From NCBI GenBank assembly GCA_046704785.1, contig JBJKRF010000043.1:1-6833 (forward strand): DNA of 6,833 bases. Direction: 5' to 3'. The position numbers and the translations under genes were made by a program. The stretch comes from JBJKRF01 sp046704785 (GTDB lineage Bacteria > Chloroflexota > Anaerolineae > Anaerolineales > Villigracilaceae). A model generated the notes under the pieces. It was not told the origin of the DNA, ran no database searches, and saw only the letters and a list, made by a program, of their open reading frames with translations. Below, in pieces: positions 1-6,677 of this stretch (positions are counted from its first letter, which is position 1; each line of letters begins with the position of its first letter).

Positions 1-6
1 ACACCT

Positions 7-318
7 TTACAATTTTATGCGAGATTGGTATCTAATTTCAACCTGCATTTGACGATCAAAGCTCGTTTCTGTAGGAAAAAGCCATATATAGGGCTGTTTG
101 AAACCAGTATGTTCATGAAATTTGTAAAGCTGATCTTGACTGAATGTGAACCGTGCCATTAATCGCTTTGTAGCCTTCAGTATGGCTTGGGCTGGCAGGT
201 TGACCAATGTTTGCATCGATAAAAAGCGCGGCCCTTTGGAAAATTTGGCAATGTGAAACGATAAAAACCGGCACCGTGGAAGCGCCAGAAGCTTAAAAAG
301 TGTGTATAAGAAAATCAT
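7..318 (-). CDS. Doubtful small ORF, unknown function (possibly part of a decayed gene)
   Basis: A 103-codon frame from ATG (316-318) to TAA (7-9), divergent from ftsH. I do not recognise the product. It is strongly basic, begins with a short hydrophobic stretch (MIFLYTLFKLLAL) and is rich in aromatic residues near its C-terminus (PYIWLFPTE). Support is weak: the upstream GAAAGAA is a poor ribosome binding site, I find no good minus-strand promoter between it and ftsH, and the region is AT-rich, so open frames of this size can arise more easily. Internal ATGs (codons 36 and 54) would give shorter versions. Another minus-strand frame across 292-116 contains a peptide that looks more protein-like (GASTVPVFIV), so the stretch may be a frameshifted remnant rather than an intact gene. 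Treat it as hypothetical. Confidence 0.25.
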   Translation of the reverse strand: MIFLYTLFKLLALPRCRFLSFHIAKFSKGPRFLSMQTLVNLPAQAILKATKRLMARFTFSQDQLYKFHEHTGFKQPYIWLFPTETSFDRQMQVEIRYQSRIKL

Positions 319-357
319 ATAAAGTATTCTTTCGGGCTAGGTTAACACCCTTTAGGT

Positions 358-366
358 TGGTATAAT
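358..366 (+). promoter_or_regulatory. Extended -10 promoter of ftsH
   Basis: TGGTATAAT at 358-366 is a consensus -10 hexamer (TATAAT, 361-366) preceded by the TGn extension. No good -35 hexamer sits at 16-18 bases upstream, which fits extended -10 promoters that do not need one. Transcription would start near 373, giving a leader of about 20 bases. A direct repeat TAGGTT (338-343 and 353-358) lies just upstream and abuts the TGn motif; whether it binds a regulator is unknown. Confidence 0.7.
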
Positions 367-381
367 CGCATCGGCCCAAAG

Positions 382-387
382 AGGAGG
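382..387 (+). promoter_or_regulatory. Ribosome binding site that fixes the ftsH GTG start
   Basis: A perfect AGGAGG followed by a 5-base spacer (TCCTT) precedes GTG at 393. The next in-frame methionine (codon 22) lies inside the first membrane segment, so the GTG is clearly the start. Confidence 0.85.
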
Positions 388-392
388 TCCTT

Positions 393-2261
393 GTGAATAG
401 TTCACGAAATCAATCGCTCATCATCTACGCATTGCTGTTCATTGCGATCATAGCCATGGTGTACTTTCAGGTGCGCCAGCAGCCGGGAACACAAGAAGTC
501 CTGACGATCAATCAGGTCGCTGCGGATGTGCAAAAGGGGCGTGTCAAGCGGATCGTAGTCAATACGGATAACAGCCTGGATGTCATATATCCCGGTTCGC
601 AAGGTGATGTTCAGCGGACGGCGCAAAAAGAAGACGGCGCCACCTTGGTAAGTCAGTTACTCGAGTTGGGTGTCTCGCCCGATAAGCTTTCGCCAAACAG
701 TATCCAAATCGAAGCCAAGGCGCCGAGTTCCTGGGCGGCTATTTTGAGCATCCTCGGTTATGTGCTACCGTTTATTTTGTTCGCTATATTTTTCTGGTGG
801 GTTTTCCGGCAGGCGCAAGGTTCCAATAATGCGGCCATGTCTTTTGGCAAATCGCGCGCGCGTATGTTCAGCGGTGAGCATCCCACGGTGACGTTCGAAG
901 ATGTGGCCGGTGCGGATGAGTCGAAGGATGAACTCAAAGAAGTGGTCGAATTCTTGCGCGAGCCGCAAAAGTTCATTCAGTTGGGCGCGCGAATCCCGAA
1001 AGGCGTTTTATTGGTCGGCCCGCCAGGAACCGGTAAAACTCTGCTCGCCAAAGCGGTTTCCGGCGAGGCCGGCGTGCCATTTTTCTCGATCTCCGGCTCT
1101 GAATTCGTCGAGATGTTCGTCGGTGTAGGCGCCAGCCGCGTGCGCGATCTCTTCGACCAGGCCAAACGTCATTCGCCCTGTATCATCTTTGTGGATGAAA
1201 TCGATGCGGTCGGTCGGCAGCGCGGCGCTGGTTTGGGCGGTTCGCACGATGAGCGCGAACAGACCCTCAACCAGATGCTGGTCGAAATGGACGGTTTCGA
1301 CACAGACACGAACGTGATCGTAATGGCAGCGACCAACCGCCCCGACATCCTTGATCCCGCGCTCTTACGCCCCGGACGCTTCGACCGTCGCGTGACGCTC
1401 GACCGCCCCGATATGCGTGGCCGCGAGGCCATCCTGCGGGTGCACGTCAAAGGTAAGCCGCTCGAACCCGGAGTCAACCTGGGCGCAATTGCGCGCGGCA
1501 CCCCCGGTTTCGTCGGCGCAGACCTGGAGAACCTGGTCAACGAGGCGGCCATCCTGGCAGCGCGTCGCAACAAACGCTCGATCGGCCAACAGGATATGGA
1601 AGAGGCCATCGAACGCCTCGTCATGGGGCCGGAACGCAAGAGTCGCTTGATCAGCGATGAGGAAAAACGGATCATCGCTTATCACGAAGCCGGCCATGCA
1701 GTCGTTGCCAACGCCATCCCCGAAGCCGACCCCGTGCAGAAAGTCACCATCGTTGGTCGTGGGCAGGCCGGTGGTGTAACCTGGTATCGTCCGGATGACG
1801 ACCGTGTTTTGATGTCACGCAAGAAGATTATGGCAACGCTTGCTTACGCGCTGGGCGGCCGTGCTGCCGAAGCAGAAGTGTTCGACGACATTACCTCGGG
1901 AGCTTCCAATGACATCGAGCAGGTCACACGCATGGCGCGCACGATGGTCACCCGCCTGGGAATGAGTGAAGAGTTGGGGAACATGTCCTACGGCCAAAAG
2001 GAGGAGTTGATCTTCCTGGGACGGGAAATCTCGGAGCAACGAGATTACTCCGATGCCATCGCCCAACAGATCGATCGCGAGGTTCGCAAGCTGGTAGACG
2101 AATCGTACAAGAAGGCGCTGGACATCCTGCGCAATTACCGCAATGAACTCGACTCGGTTGCCTCCTTATTGTTGGAGAAAGAGACCATCAGCCGTGAGGA
2201 GTTCGAAGCGGTCTTCCCGCCGCCGATCCCGAAGAAGAGCGGAACACCGCAACTTGCTTAA
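393..2261 (+). CDS. ftsH: FtsH, ATP-dependent membrane zinc metalloprotease
   Basis: A 622-residue AAA+ protease of normal family length. It forms a membrane-anchored hexamer that pulls misassembled membrane proteins and short-lived regulators out and degrades them in the cytoplasm. Visible parts in order: membrane segment 1 (about 9-26), extracytoplasmic domain (27-112), membrane segment 2 (about 113-139), and the AAA+ module with Walker A GPPGTGKT (209-216), pore loop FVG (242-244), Walker B IIFVDEID (264-271) and second region of homology TNRPDILDPALLRPGRF with arginine fingers R326 and R329. The M41 peptidase domain follows, with HEAGH (431-435) and the probable third zinc ligand D507 in TSGASND. 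All catalytic residues are present. Translation starts at GTG behind a strong AGGAGG. The gene is monocistronic, with its own promoter and a terminator starting in its stop codon. Identification is secure. Confidence 0.98.
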   Translation: MNSSRNQSLIIYALLFIAIIAMVYFQVRQQPGTQEVLTINQVAADVQKGRVKRIVVNTDNSLDVIYPGSQGDVQRTAQKEDGATLVSQLLELGVSPDKLSPNSIQIEAKAPSSWAAILSILGYVLPFILFAIFFWWVFRQAQGSNNAAMSFGKSRARMFSGEHPTVTFEDVAGADESKDELKEVVEFLREPQKFIQLGARIPKGVLLVGPPGTGKTLLAKAVSGEAGVPFFSISGSEFVEMFVGVGASRVRDLFDQAKRHSPCIIFVDEIDAVGRQRGAGLGGSHDEREQTLNQMLVEMDGFDTDTNVIVMAATNRPDILDPALLRPGRFDRRVTLDRPDMRGREAILRVHVKGKPLEPGVNLGAIARGTPGFVGADLENLVNEAAILAARRNKRSIGQQDMEEAIERLVMGPERKSRLISDEEKRIIAYHEAGHAVVANAIPEADPVQKVTIVGRGQAGGVTWYRPDDDRVLMSRKKIMATLAYALGGRAAEAEVFDDITSGASNDIEQVTRMARTMVTRLGMSEELGNMSYGQKEELIFLGREISEQRDYSDAIAQQIDREVRKLVDESYKKALDILRNYRNELDSVASLLLEKETISREEFEAVFPPPIPKKSGTPQLA

Positions 2262-2300
2262 ACATAAAACGGAGCCTATCAAAGGCTCCGTTTTATGTTT
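2260..2300. terminator. Bidirectional intrinsic terminator between ftsH and fadD
   Basis: A perfect 17-bp inverted repeat, arms 2260-2276 and 2284-2300, with a 7-base loop (TATCAAA). The core is GC-rich (CGGAGCC/GGCTCCG) and flanked by A and T runs, so it reads as hairpin plus U-tract in both directions (TTTTATGTTTT on the plus strand, TTTTATGTTTAAG on the minus strand). The left arm begins within the ftsH TAA (2259-2261) and the right arm ends just before the fadD TGA (2301-2303 on the minus strand). It serves both convergent genes. Confidence 0.92.
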
Positions 2301-4007
2301 TCAATTCTGTTCTTCATGATGCTGGCGCACCAGTTCGCGCCGCAGGATTTTCCCCACCGTGGTCTTGGGCAGTTCGCTGCGGAATTCGTAATGCGTGGGG
2401 ACTTTGTAGGGCGCAAGCCGCTCTTTGCACCAGACTTTGATTTCTTCGTCGGTGGCGATCTCGGTCGGTTTGAGCACGATCCAGGCTTTGACGGTTTCGC
2501 CTCGATAGGGGTCGGGGATGCCTGCTACGCCCACCTCCAACACCTTTGGATAGGCGGCAATGACTTCCTCCACTTCGCGCGGCCAAACCTGGAAGCCGCC
2601 GGGTTTGATCAGTTCTTTTTTGCGGTCGACGATATAAAAGTAGCCATCCTCATCCATGCGGGCGATGTCTCCGGTAAAGAGCCAGGGTCCGTCGTCCCCT
2701 TTTAAGTATCGCAAGGCGTTGGTGGTTTCTGTCGGCATATTGTGATAGCCTTTCATGACCTGCGGCCCGCGGATGCATAATTCGCCCACCTCGCCTACGG
2801 GGAGTTCTGTCTCGCCGTCGTCCAGGCTGATGATTTTGCACTCCACGTCGGGAAAGGGCATACCAATCGAGCCGGTCTTGTTCAGTCCTAACAGCGGGTT
2901 GCAGTGTGTAGCCGTGGGCGCTTCGGAGAGTCCGTATCCCTCGAAGAGTTTCCCGCCGCTCAATCTCTCGAACGTTTCCTTGGTCTCGCGCAAGAGCGGA
3001 GCCGAGCCGGAAATACAGGATTTGATCGACCGCAGGCTGACTTTGCCCGCTTTGACTTCAGGGCGGTTGTTGATGGCGTTGTACAGCGTCGGCACACCGG
3101 GAAAGGTGGTTGGCTTGTATTTCTTGATGTTAGCGAGTACGTCTGGAATATCGCGCGCGTTGGGAATCATCACCATTGTCGCGCCGGTCGAGATGGCATA
3201 TAACATGCCTGCCACCATGCCGTAGACGTGAAACAAAGGGATTGCCATTAACAAGGTCTCTTTGCCGTCTTCCATGTTGACGAACCAGGCCTTGATCTGC
3301 AGGGTATTGGCAACAACGTTACGGTGCAACGCCACCGCGCCTTTCGAGATGCCGGTCGTCCCGCCGGAGTACTGGAACAGGGCAGTATCGTCGGGCCCGA
3401 TTTCCAGGGTGGGGCGCTGCGCGAATCGTTCGTCGGCGATGAGTGCTTGCATCCAGAGATCGCCCTCGGCTAATCCGCCCTCGATTCGGAATCCACCTTT
3501 CTTTTCACGTGTCAATGTGAAAAGAAAGCGCAGCAAGGGCGGCAGGGTTTCTTTTAAGTTGGTGACGATCAATGTTTTGATTTTTGTGTTGGGCTGGGTG
3601 GCTTTAATCGTTTTGTAGAAATTGGTCATCACGAACATGACCTCAACCCCTGCATCGTTTACCTGGTGTTCGATTTCGGAAGGAGTGTAGAGCGGATTGG
3701 TTGCCACCACCACGCCCCCGGCTTTCAAAATCCCAAAATACACCATCACGAACTGTGGCGTATTTGGCATAAAAATTCCCACACGATCTCCCTTTTTGAC
3801 CCCCAACGACACAAGCGCCCCTGCCAATCGGTCGCTGATTTCATTCATCTCTTTGAACGAGATCGACGCGCCTTTGAAGATTGTGCAGGGGCGTTCCGGG
3901 TACTTTCGGGCAGATTCTTCCAAAAAGTGGAAGAGAGGCACATTGGGATACTCGATGCTGGGAGGAACACCTTGGTCATAATGTGCAAGCCAGGGACGAG
4001 AATCCAT
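2301..4007 (-). CDS. fadD: Long-chain fatty-acid-CoA ligase (AMP-forming), ANL superfamily
   Basis: A 568-residue cytoplasmic enzyme that activates free fatty acids with ATP to acyl-AMP and then acyl-CoA, feeding beta-oxidation or lipid synthesis. ANL motifs in order: A3 phosphate loop YSGGTTGISKG (213-223), IPLFHVYG (256-263), A5 YGLSEAPT (358-365), A7 TGD (445-447), A8 hinge DRKKELIKPGG (461-471), FQVWPREVEE (472-481), and the A10 segment PKTTVGKILRREL with catalytic lysine K553. Length and motif spacing match FadD-type ligases; exact chain-length preference cannot be read from the sequence. ATG at 4007 follows AAGGAG with a 5-base spacer. It lies downstream of the miaA operon in the same direction but has its own strong promoter. 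A 12-bp inverted repeat (3497-3528) falls in the variable stretch before A3, around residues 160-171. The gene symbol denotes family-level similarity. Confidence 0.93.
   Translation of the reverse strand: MDSRPWLAHYDQGVPPSIEYPNVPLFHFLEESARKYPERPCTIFKGASISFKEMNEISDRLAGALVSLGVKKGDRVGIFMPNTPQFVMVYFGILKAGGVVVATNPLYTPSEIEHQVNDAGVEVMFVMTNFYKTIKATQPNTKIKTLIVTNLKETLPPLLRFLFTLTREKKGGFRIEGGLAEGDLWMQALIADERFAQRPTLEIGPDDTALFQYSGGTTGISKGAVALHRNVVANTLQIKAWFVNMEDGKETLLMAIPLFHVYGMVAGMLYAISTGATMVMIPNARDIPDVLANIKKYKPTTFPGVPTLYNAINNRPEVKAGKVSLRSIKSCISGSAPLLRETKETFERLSGGKLFEGYGLSEAPTATHCNPLLGLNKTGSIGMPFPDVECKIISLDDGETELPVGEVGELCIRGPQVMKGYHNMPTETTNALRYLKGDDGPWLFTGDIARMDEDGYFYIVDRKKELIKPGGFQVWPREVEEVIAAYPKVLEVGVAGIPDPYRGETVKAWIVLKPTEIATDEEIKVWCKERLAPYKVPTHYEFRSELPKTTVGKILRRELVRQHHEEQN
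3497..3528. repeat. 12-bp perfect inverted repeat inside fadD
   Basis: Arms CTTTCTTTTCAC (3497-3508) and GTGAAAAGAAAG (3517-3528) are exact reverse complements around an 8-base loop. It encodes residues about 160-171 of the ligase, a variable stretch before the A3 motif. Neither side is followed by a T-run, so it is not a standard terminator. It is AT-rich compared with the surrounding coding sequence. Confidence 0.85.
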
Positions 4008-4012
4008 CCTAT

Positions 4013-4018
4013 CTCCTT
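4013..4018 (-). promoter_or_regulatory. Ribosome binding site of fadD
   Basis: On the minus strand AAGGAG precedes ATAGG and the ATG at 4007, a 5-base spacing that confirms the start codon. Confidence 0.75.
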
Positions 4019-4096
4019 TTTTACCTACAATTGGACTTCATGACAATTGCTCGGGGAACTTCCGTCCAAAGCGGCGATTCCAGGAGTTTTGTTTAC

Positions 4097-4125
4097 AGTA
4101 TAGGTTCAAAAAAAACAAAAGTCAA
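4097..4125 (-). promoter_or_regulatory. Sigma-70-type promoter of fadD
   Basis: On the minus strand TTGACT (-35, 4125-4120) and TATACT (-10, 4102-4097) are separated by exactly 17 bases. The spacer includes a run of eight T. The -35 box abuts the miaA stop codon (4126-4128). Transcription would start near 4090, giving a leader of about 80 bases. That leader contains two copies of ACAATTG (4027-4033 and 4043-4049) and a 6-bp inverted repeat TTGGAC/GTCCAA (4031-4036, 4064-4069), which could be an operator or a weak leader hairpin. I see no clear terminator hairpin between miaA and this promoter, so readthrough from the upstream operon is also possible. Confidence 0.8.
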
Positions 4126-5055
4126 TCAGCACCGCCCCAGCTTACCTAATAGATAGGTCTCCACAGTTGACACATCAGTCTCCCCGGCGTCAAACCACTG
4201 AATGTTTTGATCCTGTTCTTTGAACCAGTTCGCCTGGCGCCGCACGAAAACGCGCGTCGAGCGTTTGATCTGCGCTTTGGCTGCCTCCACTGTCATTTCT
4301 CCCGCCAGGACTGCGACGCACTCGCGGTAGCCGATGGCAGACATCGACGGTAAATCGGGCGCATAGCCCAGGTTGAGCAGGCGGCGGACTTCTTCGAGAA
4401 AGCCGTTCTCGAACATGGAATCGATGCGTGCATCGACGCGTTGGTATAGCAACGGGCGTGGACGCTTCAACCCGATGCCGATCAACCGATAAGGAGAGTC
4501 GGAGGCGCCCCGCTGCGTTGAGAAAAGGCGTCCGGTGGTGAAGATGACTTCCAGAGCGCGCACCGTGCGACGTAAATTGCGCGGGTCGATCTTCGCGGCA
4601 GCCGCCTCGTCCAGGATTTTTAGCCTATCGTGTAGCCAGTAATGACCCTGCTGCTCGGCCAGCGATTCCAGAATCGACCGCAGGCGCAGGTCTGGCTGCA
4701 CCTCGGGAGGCGTCCAGCCGGCGCTGACGGCGCGGATATATTGTCCGCTGCCGCCCACCAGGAAAGGCAGCCGCCCGCGGCGTTGAATCTCGTCAATGGC
4801 CTGGCACGCCGCCTGCTGAAAGACAGCCAGACTCCAGGTTTCGTCGGGGTCGGCCACATCGATGAGATGATGTGGCACGCGCGCCTGCTCCTGCACAGAC
4901 GGTTTGGCCGTGCCCACGTCCATGCCGCGATAGAAAAGGCGCGAGTCGGCGGAGACAATCTCGCCGTTCATCCGTTCGGCCAACTGGATGGCGAAAGCTG
5001 TCTTGCCGACGGCGGTAGGCCCGACGATGAGAATGAGGGGTGCTTTAGGAGACAT
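4126..5055 (-). CDS. miaA: tRNA dimethylallyltransferase MiaA
   Basis: A 309-residue enzyme that transfers a dimethylallyl group to N6 of adenosine 37 in tRNAs reading UNN codons, which steadies codon pairing. Visible features: P-loop GPTAVGKT (12-19), the DSRLFYRGMDVGTAKP block (37-52) with the catalytic aspartate D37, the GGSGQYIRA segment (101-109), SAIGYRE in the C-terminal half, and the basic TRVFVRRQANWFK stretch that helps hold the tRNA. The segment usually reads GGTG; here serine S103 replaces the threonine, a conservative change that keeps the hydroxyl. Length is typical. The start ATG lies 11 bases inside the end of the preceding yraN-like gene with only a weak ribosome binding site, suggesting translational coupling. 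It is the last gene of the glycosyltransferase-yraN-miaA operon. Confidence 0.96.
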   Translation of the reverse strand: MSPKAPLILIVGPTAVGKTAFAIQLAERMNGEIVSADSRLFYRGMDVGTAKPSVQEQARVPHHLIDVADPDETWSLAVFQQAACQAIDEIQRRGRLPFLVGGSGQYIRAVSAGWTPPEVQPDLRLRSILESLAEQQGHYWLHDRLKILDEAAAAKIDPRNLRRTVRALEVIFTTGRLFSTQRGASDSPYRLIGIGLKRPRPLLYQRVDARIDSMFENGFLEEVRRLLNLGYAPDLPSMSAIGYRECVAVLAGEMTVEAAKAQIKRSTRVFVRRQANWFKEQDQNIQWFDAGETDVSTVETYLLGKLGRC

Positions 5056-5395
5056 TTTCGAAATGTTCGATTTGTGATGAGTGGCCCGGTTTGCCCTGAA
5101 TCGCGATCACGTCGAGTTGCCAGTAGTCGATCTCGTGTTCGGCTGCGTAGTGTTCGGCGGCGGCGATCATGTGTTCCAGCTTGCGGGGCGTGACGGCTTC
5201 TTCGGGCAGGCCCAGGCGGCGGGTTGTACGCGTCTTGACTTCTACGAAAACGGTGACCTCCTTCAGGCGGGCGATCACGTCGATTTCGCCGTACGGCGTG
5301 CGGGTGTTTCGGTCCACAATTTGGTAGCCTTTGGATTGCAGGTAGGCGACGGCGGCTTGCTCGCCCCAGCGTCCGATTTCCTGGTTGTGTTTCAT
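5045..5395 (-). CDS. YraN/UPF0102 family endonuclease-like protein
   Basis: A 116-residue protein of the UPF0102 family, which has a restriction-endonuclease-like fold; the cellular role of the family is not settled. Seen here: GRWGEQAAVAYLQSKGY (8-24) with conserved E12, GEIDVIA (36-42) with E37 and D39, and VEVKTR (51-56) with E52 and K54. Together they give the D...E-x-K pattern of PD-(D/E)XK nucleases, so the active site looks intact. The ATG at 5395 overlaps the TGA of the upstream glycosyltransferase as ATGA (5392-5395), which fixes the start and implies coupled translation. The frame stays open further upstream, but that would run deep inside the glycosyltransferase gene. Its 3' end overlaps miaA by 11 bases. 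The pairing with a glycosyltransferase gives no functional clue that I can defend. Confidence 0.9.
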   Translation of the reverse strand: MKHNQEIGRWGEQAAVAYLQSKGYQIVDRNTRTPYGEIDVIARLKEVTVFVEVKTRTTRRLGLPEEAVTPRKLEHMIAAAEHYAAEHEIDYWQLDVIAIQGKPGHSSQIEHFENVS

Positions 5396-6591
5396 TCTCT
5401 GAAGGTTTCCAGTAAGCTTTGCACACGGAAGCGCAGGCCGCGTTGGCGCGGTTTGAATTCTTGTACCAGTTGGGTGTAGTGTTCGAGCATGAGCTGGCTG
5501 GTACGTTGAATGTCGTAGCGGCTGGCGATGTTTTGCGCGGCAACTCCCATGCGCTGGCGCAGCTTTTTGTCGAGGCACAGGCGGGTGAGCTTGGCGGTGA
5601 AGGCCGCCAGATCGTTGCCGGAGAGGAAGCCACTGATCTCGTCCTCGACGATGTCGCCTACCCCGACGGATTGGATGCCCATCACGGGCAGCCCGGCGGC
5701 CATGGCTTCGATGACGGAGAGGGGATGCACTTCGCTGATCGAGGCCGTGACGAAGAGATCGCACGTGCTTAAATAGGCGGGCAGTTCCTCGTAGGGAAGG
5801 TGCCCGGTGAAGTGGACGCGTGAGAGGATGCCACTTTGTTGGGCCTGTTCCTGCAATTTATCGCGTTCTGGGCCGTCGCCGAGCAGGAGTAGATGGGTGT
5901 TGCCGAGCGCTTGTGCCACGCCGGCAAAGGCTTTGAGCAGGAAGGGTAGATTTTTTTCGGGTGCGAGCCGCCCCGAATAAACCAGCAGCACATCGTCGTC
6001 TGTCAGGCCGAACTGGGCGCGTTGAGCCGGGTTGGCGGTTTTGTAGAAGAGGCCCAGTTCGACGCCGTTCGGTACGATGGTGATGGGTGCCTGGACGCGG
6101 AAACGGCGCAGCACGGCGGCCATACCGGGTGAGGGCGAGATGACCATATCAACGGCGGCGCAAAAATTGGGCATGTAGGTTTCCAGTAGAGTCTCGCTGA
6201 TTTCTTGCGGCACCCCCGACAAATAGACCTGCGCGTACAGGTCGTAGCGGGTGTGGTTGGTGAAAACGATAGGAATGTTCAGCGGGCGGCAATAACGCAG
6301 TGCCAGGCGTCCGCTTAGGAAGGGGTGATGGACGTGGACGATGTCCATCGTTTGGAGCACCGCTTTGGCGCGGCGGTTGTAGCGGAAAGACAGGTAGTAG
6401 CCTGTGTCGATCAACGGGAGGCCCGGGGAACGGACGATGTGTTGTTCGGCATCCTTGTATTCTTCGTCGCCAAAGGTAAAGACGTGAACTTCATGCCCGG
6501 CCGCTTCAAGGTAGCGTTTGTTCACCGCAATGTAGTTGGTGATTCCACTGATGTGTGGCTTGTATGTATCTACCATCATGCCGATGCGCAT
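5392..6591 (-). CDS. Glycosyltransferase family 4 (group 1), probable glycolipid glycosyltransferase
   Basis: A 399-residue retaining GT-B enzyme that moves a sugar from a nucleotide-sugar donor to an acceptor. N-terminal acceptor half: MRIGMMVDTYKPHISGITNY (1-20), VHVHHPFLSG (86-95), and TNHTRYDLYAQ (111-121). Donor half: IVPNGVE (172-178), YSGRLAPEKN (205-214), GDGP (238-241), and the E-x7-E motif SEVHPLSVIEAMAAG with E287 and E295. The HTxYxxY segment is familiar from diacylglycerol and phosphatidylinositol glycosyltransferases, so a membrane glycolipid acceptor is likely, but acceptor and sugar cannot be read directly. There is no membrane segment; the basic C-terminal tail (RQRGLRFRVQ) could hold it to the membrane surface. 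The start at 6591 has a perfect AGGAGG 5 bases upstream. A longer in-frame start at 6777 lies inside the intron and is rejected. First gene of a three-gene operon. Confidence 0.93.
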   Translation of the reverse strand: MRIGMMVDTYKPHISGITNYIAVNKRYLEAAGHEVHVFTFGDEEYKDAEQHIVRSPGLPLIDTGYYLSFRYNRRAKAVLQTMDIVHVHHPFLSGRLALRYCRPLNIPIVFTNHTRYDLYAQVYLSGVPQEISETLLETYMPNFCAAVDMVISPSPGMAAVLRRFRVQAPITIVPNGVELGLFYKTANPAQRAQFGLTDDDVLLVYSGRLAPEKNLPFLLKAFAGVAQALGNTHLLLLGDGPERDKLQEQAQQSGILSRVHFTGHLPYEELPAYLSTCDLFVTASISEVHPLSVIEAMAAGLPVMGIQSVGVGDIVEDEISGFLSGNDLAAFTAKLTRLCLDKKLRQRMGVAAQNIASRYDIQRTSQLMLEHYTQLVQEFKPRQRGLRFRVQSLLETFRE

Positions 6592-6596
6592 GTCGT

Positions 6597-6602
6597 CCTC
6601 CT
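6597..6602 (-). promoter_or_regulatory. Ribosome binding site that decides the glycosyltransferase start
   Basis: AGGAGG on the minus strand, 5 bases before ATG 6591. The protein beginning there (MRIGMMVDTY) matches the usual GT4 N-terminus, so the longer in-frame extension is not coding. Confidence 0.85.
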
Positions 6603-6612
6603 CGGCGCTTTT

Positions 6613-6618
6613 ATTATA
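6613..6618 (-). promoter_or_regulatory. Candidate -10 box of the glycosyltransferase-yraN-miaA operon
   Basis: A perfect TATAAT on the minus strand 22 bases before the start codon would start transcription near 6606, leaving a short leader with the ribosome binding site. The -35 position (around 6636-6642) reads CGCCAT or ACGCCA, far from consensus, and there is no TGn extension, so the promoter is plausible but may be weak or factor-dependent. Confidence 0.5.
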
Positions 6619-6677
6619 AGTGCCTGCGGTTACAAATGGCGTTTTCTGTCGGATACCGGACCGGCGCCTGGATACAA

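Noticed and set aside
319..392. Possible structured leader or riboswitch before ftsH
   Set aside because: The predicted start site near 373 leaves only about 20 bases of leader, and no stable stem or known aptamer pattern is visible.
1169..1675. Long minus-strand open frame inside ftsH
   Set aside because: It is an antisense shadow of a GC-rich coding region: serine/arginine-rich translation, no known motif and no ribosome binding site.
2755..3225. Plus-strand open frames inside fadD
   Set aside because: Antisense shadows of a gene with complete ANL motifs; no independent signals of expression.
4097..4125. T-run after miaA as an intrinsic terminator
   Set aside because: A run of eight T exists on the minus strand, but there is no convincing GC-rich stem directly before it. 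It is better read as the spacer of the fadD promoter.
5396..5764. Upstream extension of the YraN-like protein within its open frame
   Set aside because: It overlaps the well-supported glycosyltransferase gene, its translation is low-complexity and rich in R, H and P, and the ATGA overlap at 5392-5395 gives the natural start.
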